This document shows positions 23,565 through 36,226 of a stretch of DNA of 64,000 bases, in pieces (position 1 is the first letter of the stretch; every line of letters starts with the position of its first letter). Source of the DNA: Siphonodentalium dalli. Its lineage: Eukaryota; Mollusca; Scaphopoda; Gadilida; Siphonodentaliidae. Under the pieces are notes generated by a model that searched no databases, was not told the DNA's origin, and worked only from the letters and a program-made list of their open reading frames with translations. The stretch is from the NCBI GenBank assembly GCA_032622095.1, contig CP136064.1:131137129-131201128 (forward strand), written 5' to 3'. Made by a program: the position numbers and the translations under genes.

Positions 23565-24879
23565 ATAGTGGGGTAGATTAGTAATAGAATTGTTCACTTC
23601 GTGACTAAAGCATGAAATTTTGCACATATGTACATATTCACATACCAATTGATATTAGATATGGAGCCACCCTGGAATTTCATTTTCACCCCTCTTTTAA
23701 GGGGTTTTCCGAATTTAAAGAGCGTTTCGTGAATATATAATTTATTAAATGTCACAATTAATCTTACCATGGAATCTGCGATTTAAAATTAGGCATATAC
23801 AGTAAGTATGTCTGTGTTAGATATAATGGCACATTTTATGGCGAAATTGGAGCCCCTCGTTCAAGATGACCGTCAAAATGGGGAAATTTGACGTTTTTTC
23901 TAGACTAGTTCCTTCTGTATGGAACTGGTTCGGAAATGTGACTTTATTTTGTATTGTTCATGTTAACTGATCATTGGAGCAATGAAATGTGCTATTCATG
24001 AGATCCCAGCCTCTTCCGATCCCTCAATAATTCGATTTTACAGAACGCTGTATGAAATTTCACAAAAAATCACCATTTGGATTCTAGTCATATTTCCACA
24101 AGAAATGACCAGAGCTGTGCAAAGTAATTGAGGCATACCATTGCTCATGAATATTTCAACTCAATGGAGCCAAAATGGTCACTTTGGCTGTCAAAATATG
24201 GAAAGTGGTAAATATTGTCCCAGAGTGCCATGAGGTCGATCAAAAGTCGTGGATGATGAATACAATTGGCTGGTCTGTCATATATATACATTGAATACTA
24301 ACATTTATGGTGCATTTTGGATAAGTGTTACTGTTACATTACCAAAATTATTGGAATTGTCTCTCAAAATCGGCAAAAAATCATTTTTCAGGTTTGCACC
24401 ATTTGTTCAAGTAACATGGAACTATCTTTGGTGTTTGTTTTTATCCGTCTTATGCGTCACAATGTGAAATATATATGGTGTTTATTGTTTTGATCCGTAT
24501 TAAATGACTCACATTGATGTGGTTTTAGAAAAACATTCTCAAGCTGGTTTGAAATATGTCCACAAAATTTGGTAGAAAAGTTGATATTTTCAAATATATC
24601 CCGGACATTATTCTCTGCTCTTTTGTAGGCCTTTTAGATAGTCAAACAAGGATATTAGTAAAAAAAACTGCTTAATAACATCAAATTCTGGGCCAAGTCA
24701 AGTCAAGTCAAGTCAAGATTAATTGACTATTGTCATGAACACCGTTTCCTCCATTGTGCATATAACATGCCACCATGATGAAGAACTCTCTGACATTACC
24801 TCCCAATAGATTAACGTATACTTGAGTTATTATAGAAAGTGATAGCCACCAAAGGTCCAAGTGTACAACTACCCATGAC

Positions 24880-26440
24880 AATGCAATCATGTTATTTATA
24901 CATGAGCACCACACAAATGAGCATGTAGCCATTCCTTTTATACACATACACCTCACCCATGACAATACAACCACAATTGGGTTTACCCGTAAACCACACA
25001 CATGACTACATTCAGTTTCACCATGACCAAATAGTCACTTCACCATGACCATATAGTCACTTCCTGTATACATATTCACTACATTCGTGATCGTACAGTC
25101 ACTTCTTGTATACCTATTCGCCTCACCATTGGCCATACACTCACTCTCTGTATATATATTTGCCACATTTATGGCCATATATCCACTCAAGATATACATA
25201 TACACTGCAACCATAACCGTAGAGTAACTCCGTGTATGCATATACTCCTGACCAATGGCCATTTTATATATACCAGTGCCCCACACAGTGGCCATCCACA
25301 CACTCCATGCTTGAATATACTACTCACTCAAGACAATTCAGCCACAACATTCGTGGTCATAGAGTCACCCCTTGTTTAACAATTCACCTCACCATTGGCA
25401 TCCAATCACTCCCTGTATGCATATCGGTCACATCCATGGCCATATAACCAATAAATATATACAATGTACATACACACCCCACCAATGCCGATTATAGAAT
25501 CACTCCAGGTATACATCGACACCTCATCATTGACCATACATACCTTCTAGATATAGCAATACAACGCACATCACATCACCATTTGCCATACAGTCACTCC
25601 CTGTATACATTTTCTTCACACCCATGACCATATACCCACTCATGATATACATATACACCCCACTCATTACCATATAGTCAATCCAGGTATACGCGTATAC
25701 ACCTCACGAATAGATATACCAATACCCCGCACAACCATTCGTACACTCCAGATTTGCATATACACCTCGCCCATGAGAATTCAGTAACTCGATGTATACT
25801 CGCACACCCATCCATGGTCATACAGCTACTCTCTGTATACATATACACAAACCGATGACAATACAGCCACGACAGAGATGCATATACATCACATATACAA
25901 CCATGACCACAAGGACACTTCATATATACCCACACACCGCCAATAACCACCCAGCTATACTCCAGGTATGCAAAAACACTTCAACAATAATGACCGTAAA
26001 GTCATTCCATGAACATTACTCATAAGCATACAACCATCTCAGTTGATGCATTCACCCACAGTCCCACACATGATCATACAGCCAACATATACACCCATCC
26101 ATGACAATAGTCACCAAATGTACGCATGTATATCCCACACACGGTCATACAGTCACTCTATATACACAAACAACACACATATGAACATACAGCTACTATC
26201 ATTACACATATACACCACTTCATTAACCATACAAACAATCATTGTATACATATATATATATATATATGCACTTCACACATGACCATACAGTCACCACTTG
26301 TATACCTATACATCTCACCATAGACACACCACCCCATCACCATATAGCCACTCCTTCGCACATTCATGACCGTGCAATAGCTCCCTGTAGAACTATTCAC
26401 CTTATCTATGACCGCACATTCACCCCATGGCTGCCATTTG
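24880..26440. repeat. Minisatellite of about 43 bp, long locus
   Basis: About 35 diverged units of CCATacagTCACTC, TATACATATACACC and CACCCATGACC. The unit and flank are shared with 3787-4210. There is an (AT)n expansion at 26251-26266. The frames on both strands are artefacts. Confidence 0.9.
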
Positions 26441-27765
26441 GACATACACCATATATTAAGTTGATTTCTAATTTTATTTTCGAGAGCTTTAGATGTTCTG
26501 CCCATTTCCATTCCAAAATATGGCCAGAGTCCCAGAAGACATTTTTTGGGCAAAATTCCATACTACAGTTAATCATTTAAAAGGAATGTCATCTTCAAAA
26601 GGTACAGTGACAACGAGAATGAAACATGTAGTAGTCATTGGATTAAGCAGAACATGGTAATAACCAAGTGAGTTATAATTTGCTAACTCTTGAGAACAGA
26701 GAATAATGTTCGGGATGTATGTGCAAATTTGTTTATTTTTACCAAATTTGTTGCCATTTTGGAAGCCATCTTGAGTAATTTTGTCTAAGAAGCACATTTG
26801 TGTGACGCATTTAAGAAAGATCAAAACAATAAACATCTTTGATACCAAAGATAGTTCCATTTACTTGTATAAATGGCCCAAACCTGAAAAGTGAATTTTT
26901 CCCAATTCTGATGTCAAGTTTGTGATAGAAAGATCCAATGATTCTGGTAATGTCAGTGGTTACATAAGTAACCAATGTGCATCAGGAATGCTAGAATTTA
27001 AAGTATATAAGACAGAATAGCCAATTTTATTCAGAGACCACAACTTGTAAGCGATTACATGGCATGCTGGGCCAATATTTACCATTTCCCAGGTTTTAGT
27101 CGCCAATTTGGCAGCCATTTTCAGAAAAAAAGTGACAATTTTGGTTCCATTGAGTTAAAATATTCATAAGTCATGGCATGCCTCACTTAGTTTGCACAAT
27201 TCTGTCCATTTCTTGTTAAAATATGACTAGAATCCTACCAGTGACTTTTGGTGAAAATTCATACCGAGTTCTGTAAAATATAATTTTTGAGGGATCGGAA
27301 GGGACTAGGATCTCATGAATGGAATATTTCATTGCTCCAATCAACAGTTAATATGAATAATACAAAAATAAAGTGACAATTCTGAACCAGTCCCACACAG
27401 CAGAAACTGATCTGGAAGATATTAGTGAAAAAATGTCAAATTTTCCACATACGGCTACCATTTTGACGGCCATCTTGATTGGAGTTCCAATTTTGCCCTA
27501 AAATGTGGCATTATATCTATCAGAATCATACTTACTGTATATGCCGAATTTTAAATCGCATATTTAATGGTAAGATTAATTGCGACATCTAATAAATTAT
27601 ATAATCACGAAACGCTCTTTAAATTCGGAAAACCACTTAAAAGAGGTGTTAAAGTAAAATTTCAGCGTGGCTCCATATCTAATATCAATAAGTATGTGAA
27701 TATGTACATATGTGCAAAGTTTCATGCTTTAGTCACAATTTGAACCCCTATAAACAGAATACATT

Positions 27766-27791
27766 CATACGTCATCTTGTTGCTTGTCTTT
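27766..27791 (+). repeat. 26-bp direct repeat, right copy
   Basis: Identical partner of 23539-23564. It is followed by a small local duplication of CCCCTATAAACAGAATACA. Confidence 0.85.
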
Positions 27792-27938
27792 TACCTCTAC
27801 CCCTATAAACAGAATACACCGCAAACTCAGATGGGTACTGCTAGAAACGATGTCAGTTTTCATATTTCATTCGCAGAAATCTCGCAGAGGATTTTTAATA
27901 TGTGATGTAAAAGGGGTCTCGCATATGGAGGGTTATTA

Positions 27939-28225
27939 GGGTCACAATTCTAACTTCACATTTTTACTCTAATTTAATATTTTAATTCTTACTTAATATT
28001 TTAATTCTAACTTAACATTTTAATTCTTATATTTTAATTCTAACTTTACATTTTAATTCTATCTTAACATTTTAATTCTTATATTTTAATTCTGACTTAA
28101 CGTTTTAACTCTAACTTAATCTTTTAATTCTTTCTTAATATTTTAATTCTAACTTTACATTTTAATTCTAACTTGATATTTTAATTATAACTTCATATTT
28201 TAATTCTTACTGAATATTTTAAAAT
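27939..28225 (+). repeat. 19-bp TTTTAATTCTAACTTAATA array, terminus type
   Basis: About 14 units, some shortened to 12 bp, begin directly after TTATTAGGGTCACAAT. The mirror image of this boundary closes the array at 35755-36081. It is therefore a defined element terminus and not a random AT-rich tract. It lies inside the right arm of the 22.6-28.85 kb foldback and is missing from its left arm. Confidence 0.85.
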
Positions 28226-29085
28226 ACATAAAGTTATTATTACGCCACATGTGGTGTATCTAGCTTCTGTGATTTTGATATTGTGTGGTGGACAGGGCGA
28301 ATGTATTCTTGGAGATTTTTTGTACCTTACTCAATCGTACCGATAGAATCACGTAGATGCCGAAATTGTAAAGTTAACGCCACCGGTGCTGACCGGTGTA
28401 TAATATGTTTATGAAAATATGATAAATCGTATCGATAGAGTCAGAACAGGCTGAAATTGTAAACGTAAAGTCACCGGTGTAATAATATGTTGTTGAAAAT
28501 ATAAATAATTTGATAGACTGAAAATAATATATAACCCATTGGGAGCCCCTAATGTATTCTTGGACATTTTGTTTTGTACCATTACTCAATCGTACCGATA
28601 TAATCACGTAGATGACGAAATTGTAAAGTTAACGCCACCGGTGTATAATATGTTCATGAAAATATGATAAATCGTATCGATAGAGTCAGGATAGGCTGAA
28701 ATTGTAAACTTAAAGTCACTTGTTGTTGAAAATATAAATAATTTGATAGACTGAAAATAATGTGTAACCCATTGCGAACCCCCCTGATGTAGTGAAGTGA
28801 ATTGTGGGTAGTTTCATTGTGATTCTCCGCCATCTTTATTTTCTGGAATTATCACCAAGATGTCTCCACTCTATTCTCTTAAACTACAACCGAATCGGTC
28901 AAATTCTTTTGATAATTCTATCTAAATACATCTTAGCTACTATTCGGATCTGCTGTCCCGGTCTAAAAAGGGATAGTTTGACCAAAACGACTATTGACAA
29001 AACTTTGTTTACAAATTGAGCGCACTCGATGACCGGGTTGACCCGTCCATTCCACGCTGCAAATTTATTATCGAAAACAAATTCA

Positions 29086-29416
29086 ATTTCTTCCATCTAA
29101 AACATAATTACGCGCTGGACTCTGTCATTTTAGGAATATATATGTATCCCACGCACATACACCAAGTCTCAGCTTAAAATTTTGAAAAATGACAGTTTTA
29201 TCGACATAAATCGATTTTAATGGCAAATGCCATGTTAAATTTTATCATTGAAAAAAAATTCATTTCTTCCATCTAAAACATAATTACGCGCTGGACTCTG
29301 TCATTTTAGGAATATATAACTATCCCACGCACAAACACCAAGTCTCAGCTTAAAATTTTGAAAAATGACAGTTTTATCGACATAAATCGATTTTAATGGC
29401 AAATGCCATGTTAAAT
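29086..29416. repeat. Tandem duplication of about 175 bp
   Basis: TTCTTCCATCTAAAACATAA through GGCAAATGCCATGTTAAAT occurs twice with very few differences, so the duplication is recent. Confidence 0.9.
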
Positions 29417-30491
29417 AAATTTTAGGACCCTGCAAATATTTTCTGAGCTGTTCCATATTGGGCACTAGAGTCCACATTTGACCGGTTACACCTGATAATT
29501 GTGCGACAGTACAGTTGCGTTACTTTATACATCAACATTGGTCATTATCACCCGACAAATTTATTTTGGTCTATCGTATCAACCCCTATTTTCTCCAGCG
29601 TAGCCTGACTAAGTGTCAACATTGGTCTTTATCACTCCACTAATTTGTATCGTTTCATCGGTATGAATTCCATATCCAATTATCCACATATAACCAACCC
29701 AACCTCTAATCCGGGTCCAATTTATTTATTTCTTTCATCGGTATAGTCACGTTATGTAATATTTTATCGCGTGATACTTGTACTTATATGTCTATGGTAT
29801 TACTATAGTATATCGTATACATATATGAATTGCTATTCCTTTCTATATAATCCTGGTGCCATCTATAGACATAGAGATAATTTCAGACCCCCCCCCCCCC
29901 AATTTTATATCATTGCTGCTTTAGTACAGTCGCGATACATTACATGGCAACATCGCTCCACTAATTTATGTCAGTTCATCGGTACAAACCCCTTTTTCTC
30001 CGAGTCCATATAACCAACCCAACATCTAATAGAAGTCCATAAATGACTATTCTGGCACTATATAGAGATGACTAATATTCTGACACCCCTTATTTTATAG
30101 CATTGTTGCAATGTTCAGTAGAGTTGAGATGCATAATATGTCAACATTGGTCATTATCGCTCTATAAATTTATATCGGTTCAACCCTTAGTTCCCTGTAT
30201 CGCCCACCCCTCCCTGAATTTATTTTTTCATTTGTATTATAGTCTCGTTACGTACACATTTTATCTCTTGTAACTTTTGCTTCAATGCGTCGAGTTCCGC
30301 TGCAGAGAATACAAAACTGACAACATTTTGAAATGTTAGCAGGCTTCAAACTCATCTTATCCAAGAAAAACTCTGGTTACATAAGAAATTTGTGTATATG
30401 GTGTACGCGCATTTGTTGCGTTAAAAACCAAAGGTCCCAAGTCAAGGTCCAAATCCCCAACACACTGTTGTGAGGTTTAACTCCATCTACA
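29417..30491. repeat. Diverged repeats of CAACATTGGTCATTATC
   Basis: Three or four old copies of a unit with CAACATtGGTcaTTATC, aCTAATTTATaTC.gTTCATCGGTA and CCCCTtTTTCTCC lie between 29530 and 30220. A poly-C run is at 29888-29900. No genes seen. Confidence 0.6.
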
Positions 30492-30616
30492 TACAGTAAT
30501 GTCCAAAGTAATTAACCAGAGCAGAATTATTTGTAATTTTTCAGGATTTTAAATCCTGAAAAATTACCAATAAGTCTGATGTGGTTAAGTGGTCAATTAC
30601 TTTGGGCATTACTGTA
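30492..30616. mobile_element. Tc1/mariner-like palindromic MITE (121 bp)
   Basis: TA is followed by CAGTAATGTCCAAAGTAATT. The right end is GTCAATTACTTTGGGCATTACTG followed by TA, with the centre AATTTTTCAGGATTTTAAATCCTGAAAAATT. The TA duplication and CAGT start fit Tc1/mariner derivatives. It is almost entirely self-complementary and non-coding. A GTGAGGTTTAA...CTCCATC.ACA direct repeat lies just outside on each side. Confidence 0.85.
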
Positions 30617-31139
30617 ACCAATATAAGGATGTGAGGTTTAATGAGAACTCCATCCACATAACTAATAAATATGTGTGAAAATTAAAACAAAACAAAATAA
30701 ATTCCATGATGGCGTCCAATATGGACTGCCTAATTCTGCTCCAAAACATGTATATTGAATATATGGATGTTTATTGGGGGAAACCGATTATTTCAATGAT
30801 ATTTTCATTAACTGGGATCCAAAACCCGACTTACGGGAGCGTGCTTCGCGCGCGACTGTATCTTAAGCATATGTGCATATTTAATAAGCCAACAATTGGA
30901 ATCCCAACAGAAGATTGGCGTGGGTCCCTTGTGCGATCTGTCCATCGAAAACTATTTAGACATCTCAAGACACGTAAGACCCAATAACTTAATATACAGA
31001 ATAGATACATCTATTGCCTGAGTGACTAATATTTATATTTGTTACAATGAGGTCAAATAGTTGCGAAGCCAGCACCACAATTCTTACCCTCCATAGTAAA
31101 TCTTAAAACAACTTCTAAAGAATTATTAATTGACCTTAT
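30617..31139. other. Unassigned sequence
   Basis: A 93-codon frame (30706-30987) has no recognised domain. The part after 31050 is related to the repeats at 56230 and 58310 (GCGAAGCCA, TAGTAA.TCTTAAAACAACTTC). Confidence 0.4.
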
Positions 31140-31650
31140 ATTTGGTATGGAGCGTCCTTGGTTTACTGGAGTTCAGATTTGTTAACATCACGTCACCAAG
31201 TTAATTACTTGCGAAGCCACAGCCATAACTATTTCCCTTCATAGTAATTCTCAAAACAACTTCTTAAGAACAATTGACCAGGTCAGTCGCGCAATTATTG
31301 GAAGAGCCACGGTCAATCATTTAAAAAAAACCAAATGTTACATTTAAATTATTGCTTTATTTAACCAAAAAAAAAAAAAAAAAGGAGAAAATTAACTTTT
31401 ACTACTTGCTAAATTTTATCTTTTAATTATTTCATTTAAATTTTAGTATTTACAGTATACTAAGTCCAAGTCTTTATAATCTGTTGAGTGACCCCACAGT
31501 CGTTTACTTGCTTTGTTAGTAATAATTTGAAGGATTACTTGTTTAAACGCAATTGTTATCAAAATATTTTATGTATTTTTTATAATTTCTATTTATATGT
31601 AATACTATAATCTTGGTGGCGTTACCATTTCTGACTATGGTTTTCTTGTA
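31140..31650 (+). repeat. Dispersed repeat, inverse copy at 55.85-56.36 kb
   Basis: It runs from GGAGCGTCCTTGGTTTACTG through GCGAAGCCACAGCCATAACT to the terminus GACTATGGTTTTCTTGTA. The same sequence appears reversed at 55845-56360. It ends in the terminus of the 18862-19404 MITE family, so it is probably a longer member of that family. Confidence 0.85.
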
Positions 31651-31800
31651 CCATGTTGTGTACAGTAGGTGTTTTTCTTGTACGAGTCCAGGTTGTGGTG
31701 AAAAGTCATATTGGACGAGACACGCCAGTTTCGAGTCTAATATGACTTTTCACCACAACCTGGACGAGTATAAGAAAAACTCATACTGTACACAACATTG
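31651..31800. repeat. 150-bp palindrome
   Basis: Arms of about 65 bp run from CCATGTTGTGTACAGTAgG through CCAGGTTGTGGTGAAAAGTC with a loop near GACACGCCAG, starting exactly where the preceding repeat ends. AGTCCAATATGACTTTC recurs at 32095-32140. Confidence 0.9.
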
Positions 31801-32192
31801 TATAATGACATTTTTATTATCCATCTGTATGTTTATCCAAATGTTGGGAATAAAACTTTTGTGGTTATTTTTGGTATTTGTCGCCACTTAATTCTCGATA
31901 AAAGCCTGTATTTTGATCATCAGAACGCATGATTTGGAAAAGTAAACACGGAAGTGAGAACAAAATTCAACGCGGAAGTGAAACGTCTGCTAAAATCCAC
32001 AAGTGTTGCGCGCGCATCACAATTTCACCGATTCATTTCGCAATATAGTTAATTCGTGACGTCACGGAGTCCAATAAAAAGTGATATTGTACAGTCGGGA
32101 GTCCAATATGACTTTCGGGAGTCCAATATGACTATCACGTGGCGGCTTTTGCCCAATCGGAAATGGTGTTATTTAAGGGATGGATAATAATA
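31801..32192. other. Unassigned sequence
   Basis: Two copies of GGGAGTCCAATATGACT at 32096-32140 echo the preceding palindrome. There is no gene. Confidence 0.4.
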
Positions 32193-33474
32193 TATTTTAA
32201 TTGTAACTCTAACTTTATATTTCAATTCTTACTTAATATTTTTATTTTAATATTTTAAATCTACTACAAAAATGTCTAATGTTTGAATTAAAATATTAGA
32301 ATTAAAAAGTTTAAATTGGAGTGAACATAAAACGTACTTCAGAATTGAAACGCAAAAATGAAAACAGACATAAAACGGATACTGACCCCAATAACACGCC
32401 TGCGTGTTCTATAACAATTATATCGAAAGACGTCGCTGCGATCCGACGGCGGAAATTACCGATTTTCGCAAGCTTTCCCGGCGTCGCTATCTTTGTCGTT
32501 GCGCGATGCTGAGTTTCTGTTGGATCTTGTTTGTCCCTGTGAGAACAATACCAATGGTCCCTGTTGACAACAATTTGATGGTTATTTTTAAATGACCATC
32601 TGTAGTATAAGGGGGGGGGGTTCAGACAAGAACATAATAATAATTATAATATAATAATAAATAATTATGTTGAGATGCCTTTGTATTTCAAGCCAATATA
32701 TATATGGTAGTAAAATGTTCGTTTGTCTGTTTTCTCTTATATAATACAGATACGGGTCGACAAGTATTAGATCATGTCATGAATTTCTACTATGGCTATG
32801 CACGTAAAGATTATATTCCGCCCGTTTAAAATGTATGGGAACGTTTTGATATTCTGCATAACGGGAAACTTTATAGCATTCACACACAACGCAGTGAATA
32901 TAGTTCGTTGTTAGTACTTGTTCCTTAATAATCCATTTAACAGTAGGGGCCATGGCACCAACTCCAGATTGCATAACTGTGATTGCCACGTTTGTAAGTC
33001 GCTATCGCAATAAACATTGAATTGATTACGCGGAAGATATTCCACGCGATTGTAAGGGATGCAAATCAGACTTGGCTCAACAAATTGACCTATTCAATTT
33101 CATGCATGCAATCTCGAGCTGGAACCTACACTTACTGTGGAATACCGGTACATAATTATTAACTAAGGCACAGGTATTATACATAAGAAATAGATTATAG
33201 CGGCAATGTTTTTGTCAATGTTATAAACTTCCCTGTCAGAACATGGACAAATGTAGCCAGAGTCGAGATTCATGACATGCATTGATCTAGGCAATATATA
33301 ACCTCCCTGGTGTCCAATATTGTTTTTCATAATTTATGAACATCCCTCCATTGCACGTTTAGATGTTGAAATTAATTGGGAACAAGACATACAGGCGAGG
33401 AGAGTGTAACATTAATTGGTTAATTATCTATACTCCTATAATCTCCACGAAGTCTATACATTCTAACTCTCTGG

Positions 33475-34581
33475 TTAAAAGGTACTCAATCCGATTCGAT
33501 GGTCTCCATATAATCAGATTCCAACAACAACAACATTTTTAGAAATGCCGCTTCATTTATCAGAATCGATTAATTGCCCAAAAAATAATGCTAACCACTG
33601 TCAACTATAGTATAAAATTGCCCGAAACGTGTTATTTATCAACATGTTGTTCGACGAAATTTGGCCTTATTATCAACACAAAGCCTCTTGATTTTAGAGT
33701 TATTCATCTTCATCCGCATTTTGGTCCGAGACCGTCGACTCGTCGAATTTATATTGAGCCACTAATTAAGTCTCGATAGTCAAATAGATTTCAAAGATGT
33801 AAATGCTGAAAATAAAAGATTGTCAGACTGAAACAGCGGTGGATTGGTTTAAACAATATTTATATTTCCCAAAAATAGACACCAGTATGTGTATGAACCT
33901 GAAGAGAAGAAGATGATTTGGCAACAAGCATTATATGCTTAGATAGAGCAATCTCCTCATGGTGGATTGATCTTTATTAATGCATTTATAAAATAAATTG
34001 GTAGTATCATAACATTTATGTCTTGCCCTGTTAACCCATGTGAGCAGTGAGACGGGGAGCTGCCATTCTCTCCGCCCCTGGTCATTCAGATAATCGATGA
34101 CTGCGATTGTTTCAAGTACATATATAATTATAGCATGGGGTCTAATAATCATGCCGATATTAAAGTTCCTGCCTCAAATTAAAGTTGCATTATCCGAATT
34201 AACGCTCCTAAATTACCATTTCTTTGGCTTCGGGGGTAAAAATATTTGATTCGAGTCAAGGAACCCACATCATCAAAGCTCAGAGTGATCAGATATCGAA
34301 AAACGTTGTCAAACGGTCTCGGACTAAATTGCGGATGAAGATGGATAACTCTAAAATCAAGTGGTAATTCGGCCAAATTTCGTGATAATACGGCCATATT
34401 TCCTTGAACAAAATGTTGCTAAATAACACGTTTTGGAAAATTTTATACCATAGTTGACAGTGGTTAGCATTATTTTGTTGCAATTAATCGATTCTGATCA
34501 CTAACGCGTATTTTGAAGAAATGTTGTTGCTGTTGTATCTTGATGATATGGGGACCGTCTGATCGGATTGAGTACCTTTAA
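33475..34581. mobile_element. TTAA-flanked foldback element, longest intact copy
   Basis: TTAA, AAGGTACTCAATCCGATtcG and an inverted terminal repeat of about 300 bp end at GATCGGATTGAGTACCT, then TTAA. Shared family blocks are AATCGATTAATTGC, AATAATGCTAACCACTGTCA and GATTTTAGAGTTAT.CATC. The central 370 bp is unpaired and non-coding. It sits at the centre of the surrounding foldback. Confidence 0.85.
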
Positions 34582-35754
34582 CTTATGTTCAGTCCGTCTG
34601 GTATACTTGGGTATACTAGAGAGTTAGGATTTATAGCATTCGTGGAGATTATAGGAGTATAGATAATTAACCAACTAATGTTACACTCTCCCCCATGTAT
34701 GTCTCGTATTCAATTGATTTCAATATTTGAACGTGCAATGAAGAGATGTGCATAAATTGTGAAAAACAATATTTGATACCAGATGGGTTATATATTTGGC
34801 TAGATCATTGCATGTCATGAATCTCTACTCTGGCTACGTCCGTAGAGTTCATAATCCACCAGTTCAAATCATGGGAACTTGTTCATGTTCTGACAGGGAA
34901 GTTTATAATATATTTCTTAGGTATAATACCTGTTCCTCAGTTAATAATTATGTACCATTATTCCACAGTAAATGTAGGCTCCATGCAGCTCGAGATTGCA
35001 TGCTTGAAATAATAGAATAGGTCAATTTGTTGAGCCAAGTCTGATTGGCATCCCTTACAATCGTGGTATTTCTTGCGGGAAATCAATTCAATGTTTATTG
35101 AGATATCGACTCACAGACATGGCAAATAAAATCATGCAATCTGGAGTAGTTGGTACCATAGCCCCCCCCCCCCCACACTGAAGTACTAACAAAGAAATAT
35201 ATTCCCTGAGTTGTGTGTTGAATGCTATAAAGTTCCCTGCGAGAACATCAAGTAGAAATTCATGACATGATCTAAATCTTCTCGACCCATTCCTGTATTA
35301 TATAAAAGAGATATATTCAGCACATGCTTTGGAAACAGATATAATCGAACATTTTACTACCATATATGGCTTGAAATACATCTCAACATAATTATTTATT
35401 ATTATATTATAATTATTATTACGTTCCTGTCTGAAACGCCACTTGTATCTACAGAGGAAATTTTAAAATAACCATCAAATTATTGACAACGGGAACCATT
35501 GTTCTCACAGAGACAAATAAGATCAACAGAAACGCCGCATCGCGCATCGACAAAGATTGCGACGCCGGGAAAGCTTGCGAGATCGGCAATTTCCGCCGTC
35601 CGATCGCAGCGACGTCTTTCGATAGAAATTATAGAACACGCAGGCGTGTTATTGGGGTCACAATTCCAACTTACAGTATCTGTTTTATGTCTGTTTTCAT
35701 TTTTGAGTTTCAATTCTGATGTCCGTTTTATGTTCACTCCAATTTAAACTTTTT

Positions 35755-36081
35755 AATTCTAATATTTTAATTCCAACATTAGACCTTTTTGTAGTAGATT
35801 TAAAATATTAAAATAAAACTATTAAGTAAGAATTGAAATATAAAGTTAGAGTTACAATTAAAATATAAGAATTAAAATATAAGAATTAAAATGTTAAGTT
35901 AGAATTAAAATATTAAGTAAGAATTAAAAGATTAAGTTAGAGTTAAAATGTTAAGTTAGAATTAAAATATAAGAATTAAAATGTTAAGTTAGAATTAAAA
36001 TGTTAAGTTAGAATTAAAATATAAGAATTAAAATGTTAAGTTAGAATTAAAATGTAAAGTTAGGATTGTGACCCTAATAAA
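35755..36081 (-). repeat. 19-bp array, mirror terminus
   Basis: Units of GAATTAAAATgTTAAGTTA end at AGGATTGTGACCCTAATAA. It is the inverse of the array at 27939-28225, including the shortened ATATAAGAATTAAA units. Confidence 0.85.
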
Positions 36082-36226
36082 CCTCAATATACTCGCAAAC
36101 CAACCATGAACATAGTTTCAATTATGTACAAATTGTGTCTAGGTTATAGACTATATTTCTCACCAGCTTAATTTGTCCTCCAACCCGTACACCTTTGACA
36201 GGTCACCGTCTTCCAAACATAGTACA

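Larger units (their letters stand above)
22565..28850. mobile_element. Foldback element of about 6.3 kb with minisatellite loop
   Basis: Left arm 22565-24560 and right arm about 26520-28850 are inverse copies in three blocks. Outer: AGATGGC...CCCA.AATTCA.TTCACTACA. Middle: two tandem copies per arm of ATTATACACCggtGGCGTTAACTTTAC. Inner: CTCTTTAAATTCGG through TGAGGGATCGGAAG. The arms differ by small indels. The loop holds the roughly 43-bp minisatellite. The inner block is also present alone at 43310-43925. I see no transposase. TIR-type transposition, segmental inversion and foldback origin all remain possible. Confidence 0.8.
32193..36081. mobile_element. Foldback element of about 3.9 kb
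   Basis: Left arm 32193-33474 and right arm about 34618-35868 are inverse copies throughout, including ACATAAAACGTAC..., ATAATTATGTTGAGATG and TAGATAATTAACCAACTAATG. A TTAA element occupies the centre, so the original spacer was only some 40 bp. The right end continues into the 19-bp array and closes at GTGACCCTAATAA. The left end lacks most of that array and is probably truncated. The mirrored frames at 32321 (plus) and 35737 (minus) read similar peptides in both arms (MNIKRTSELK, RHKTDT, FASFPGVAIFV), but they are short and unrecognised. Confidence 0.8.
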
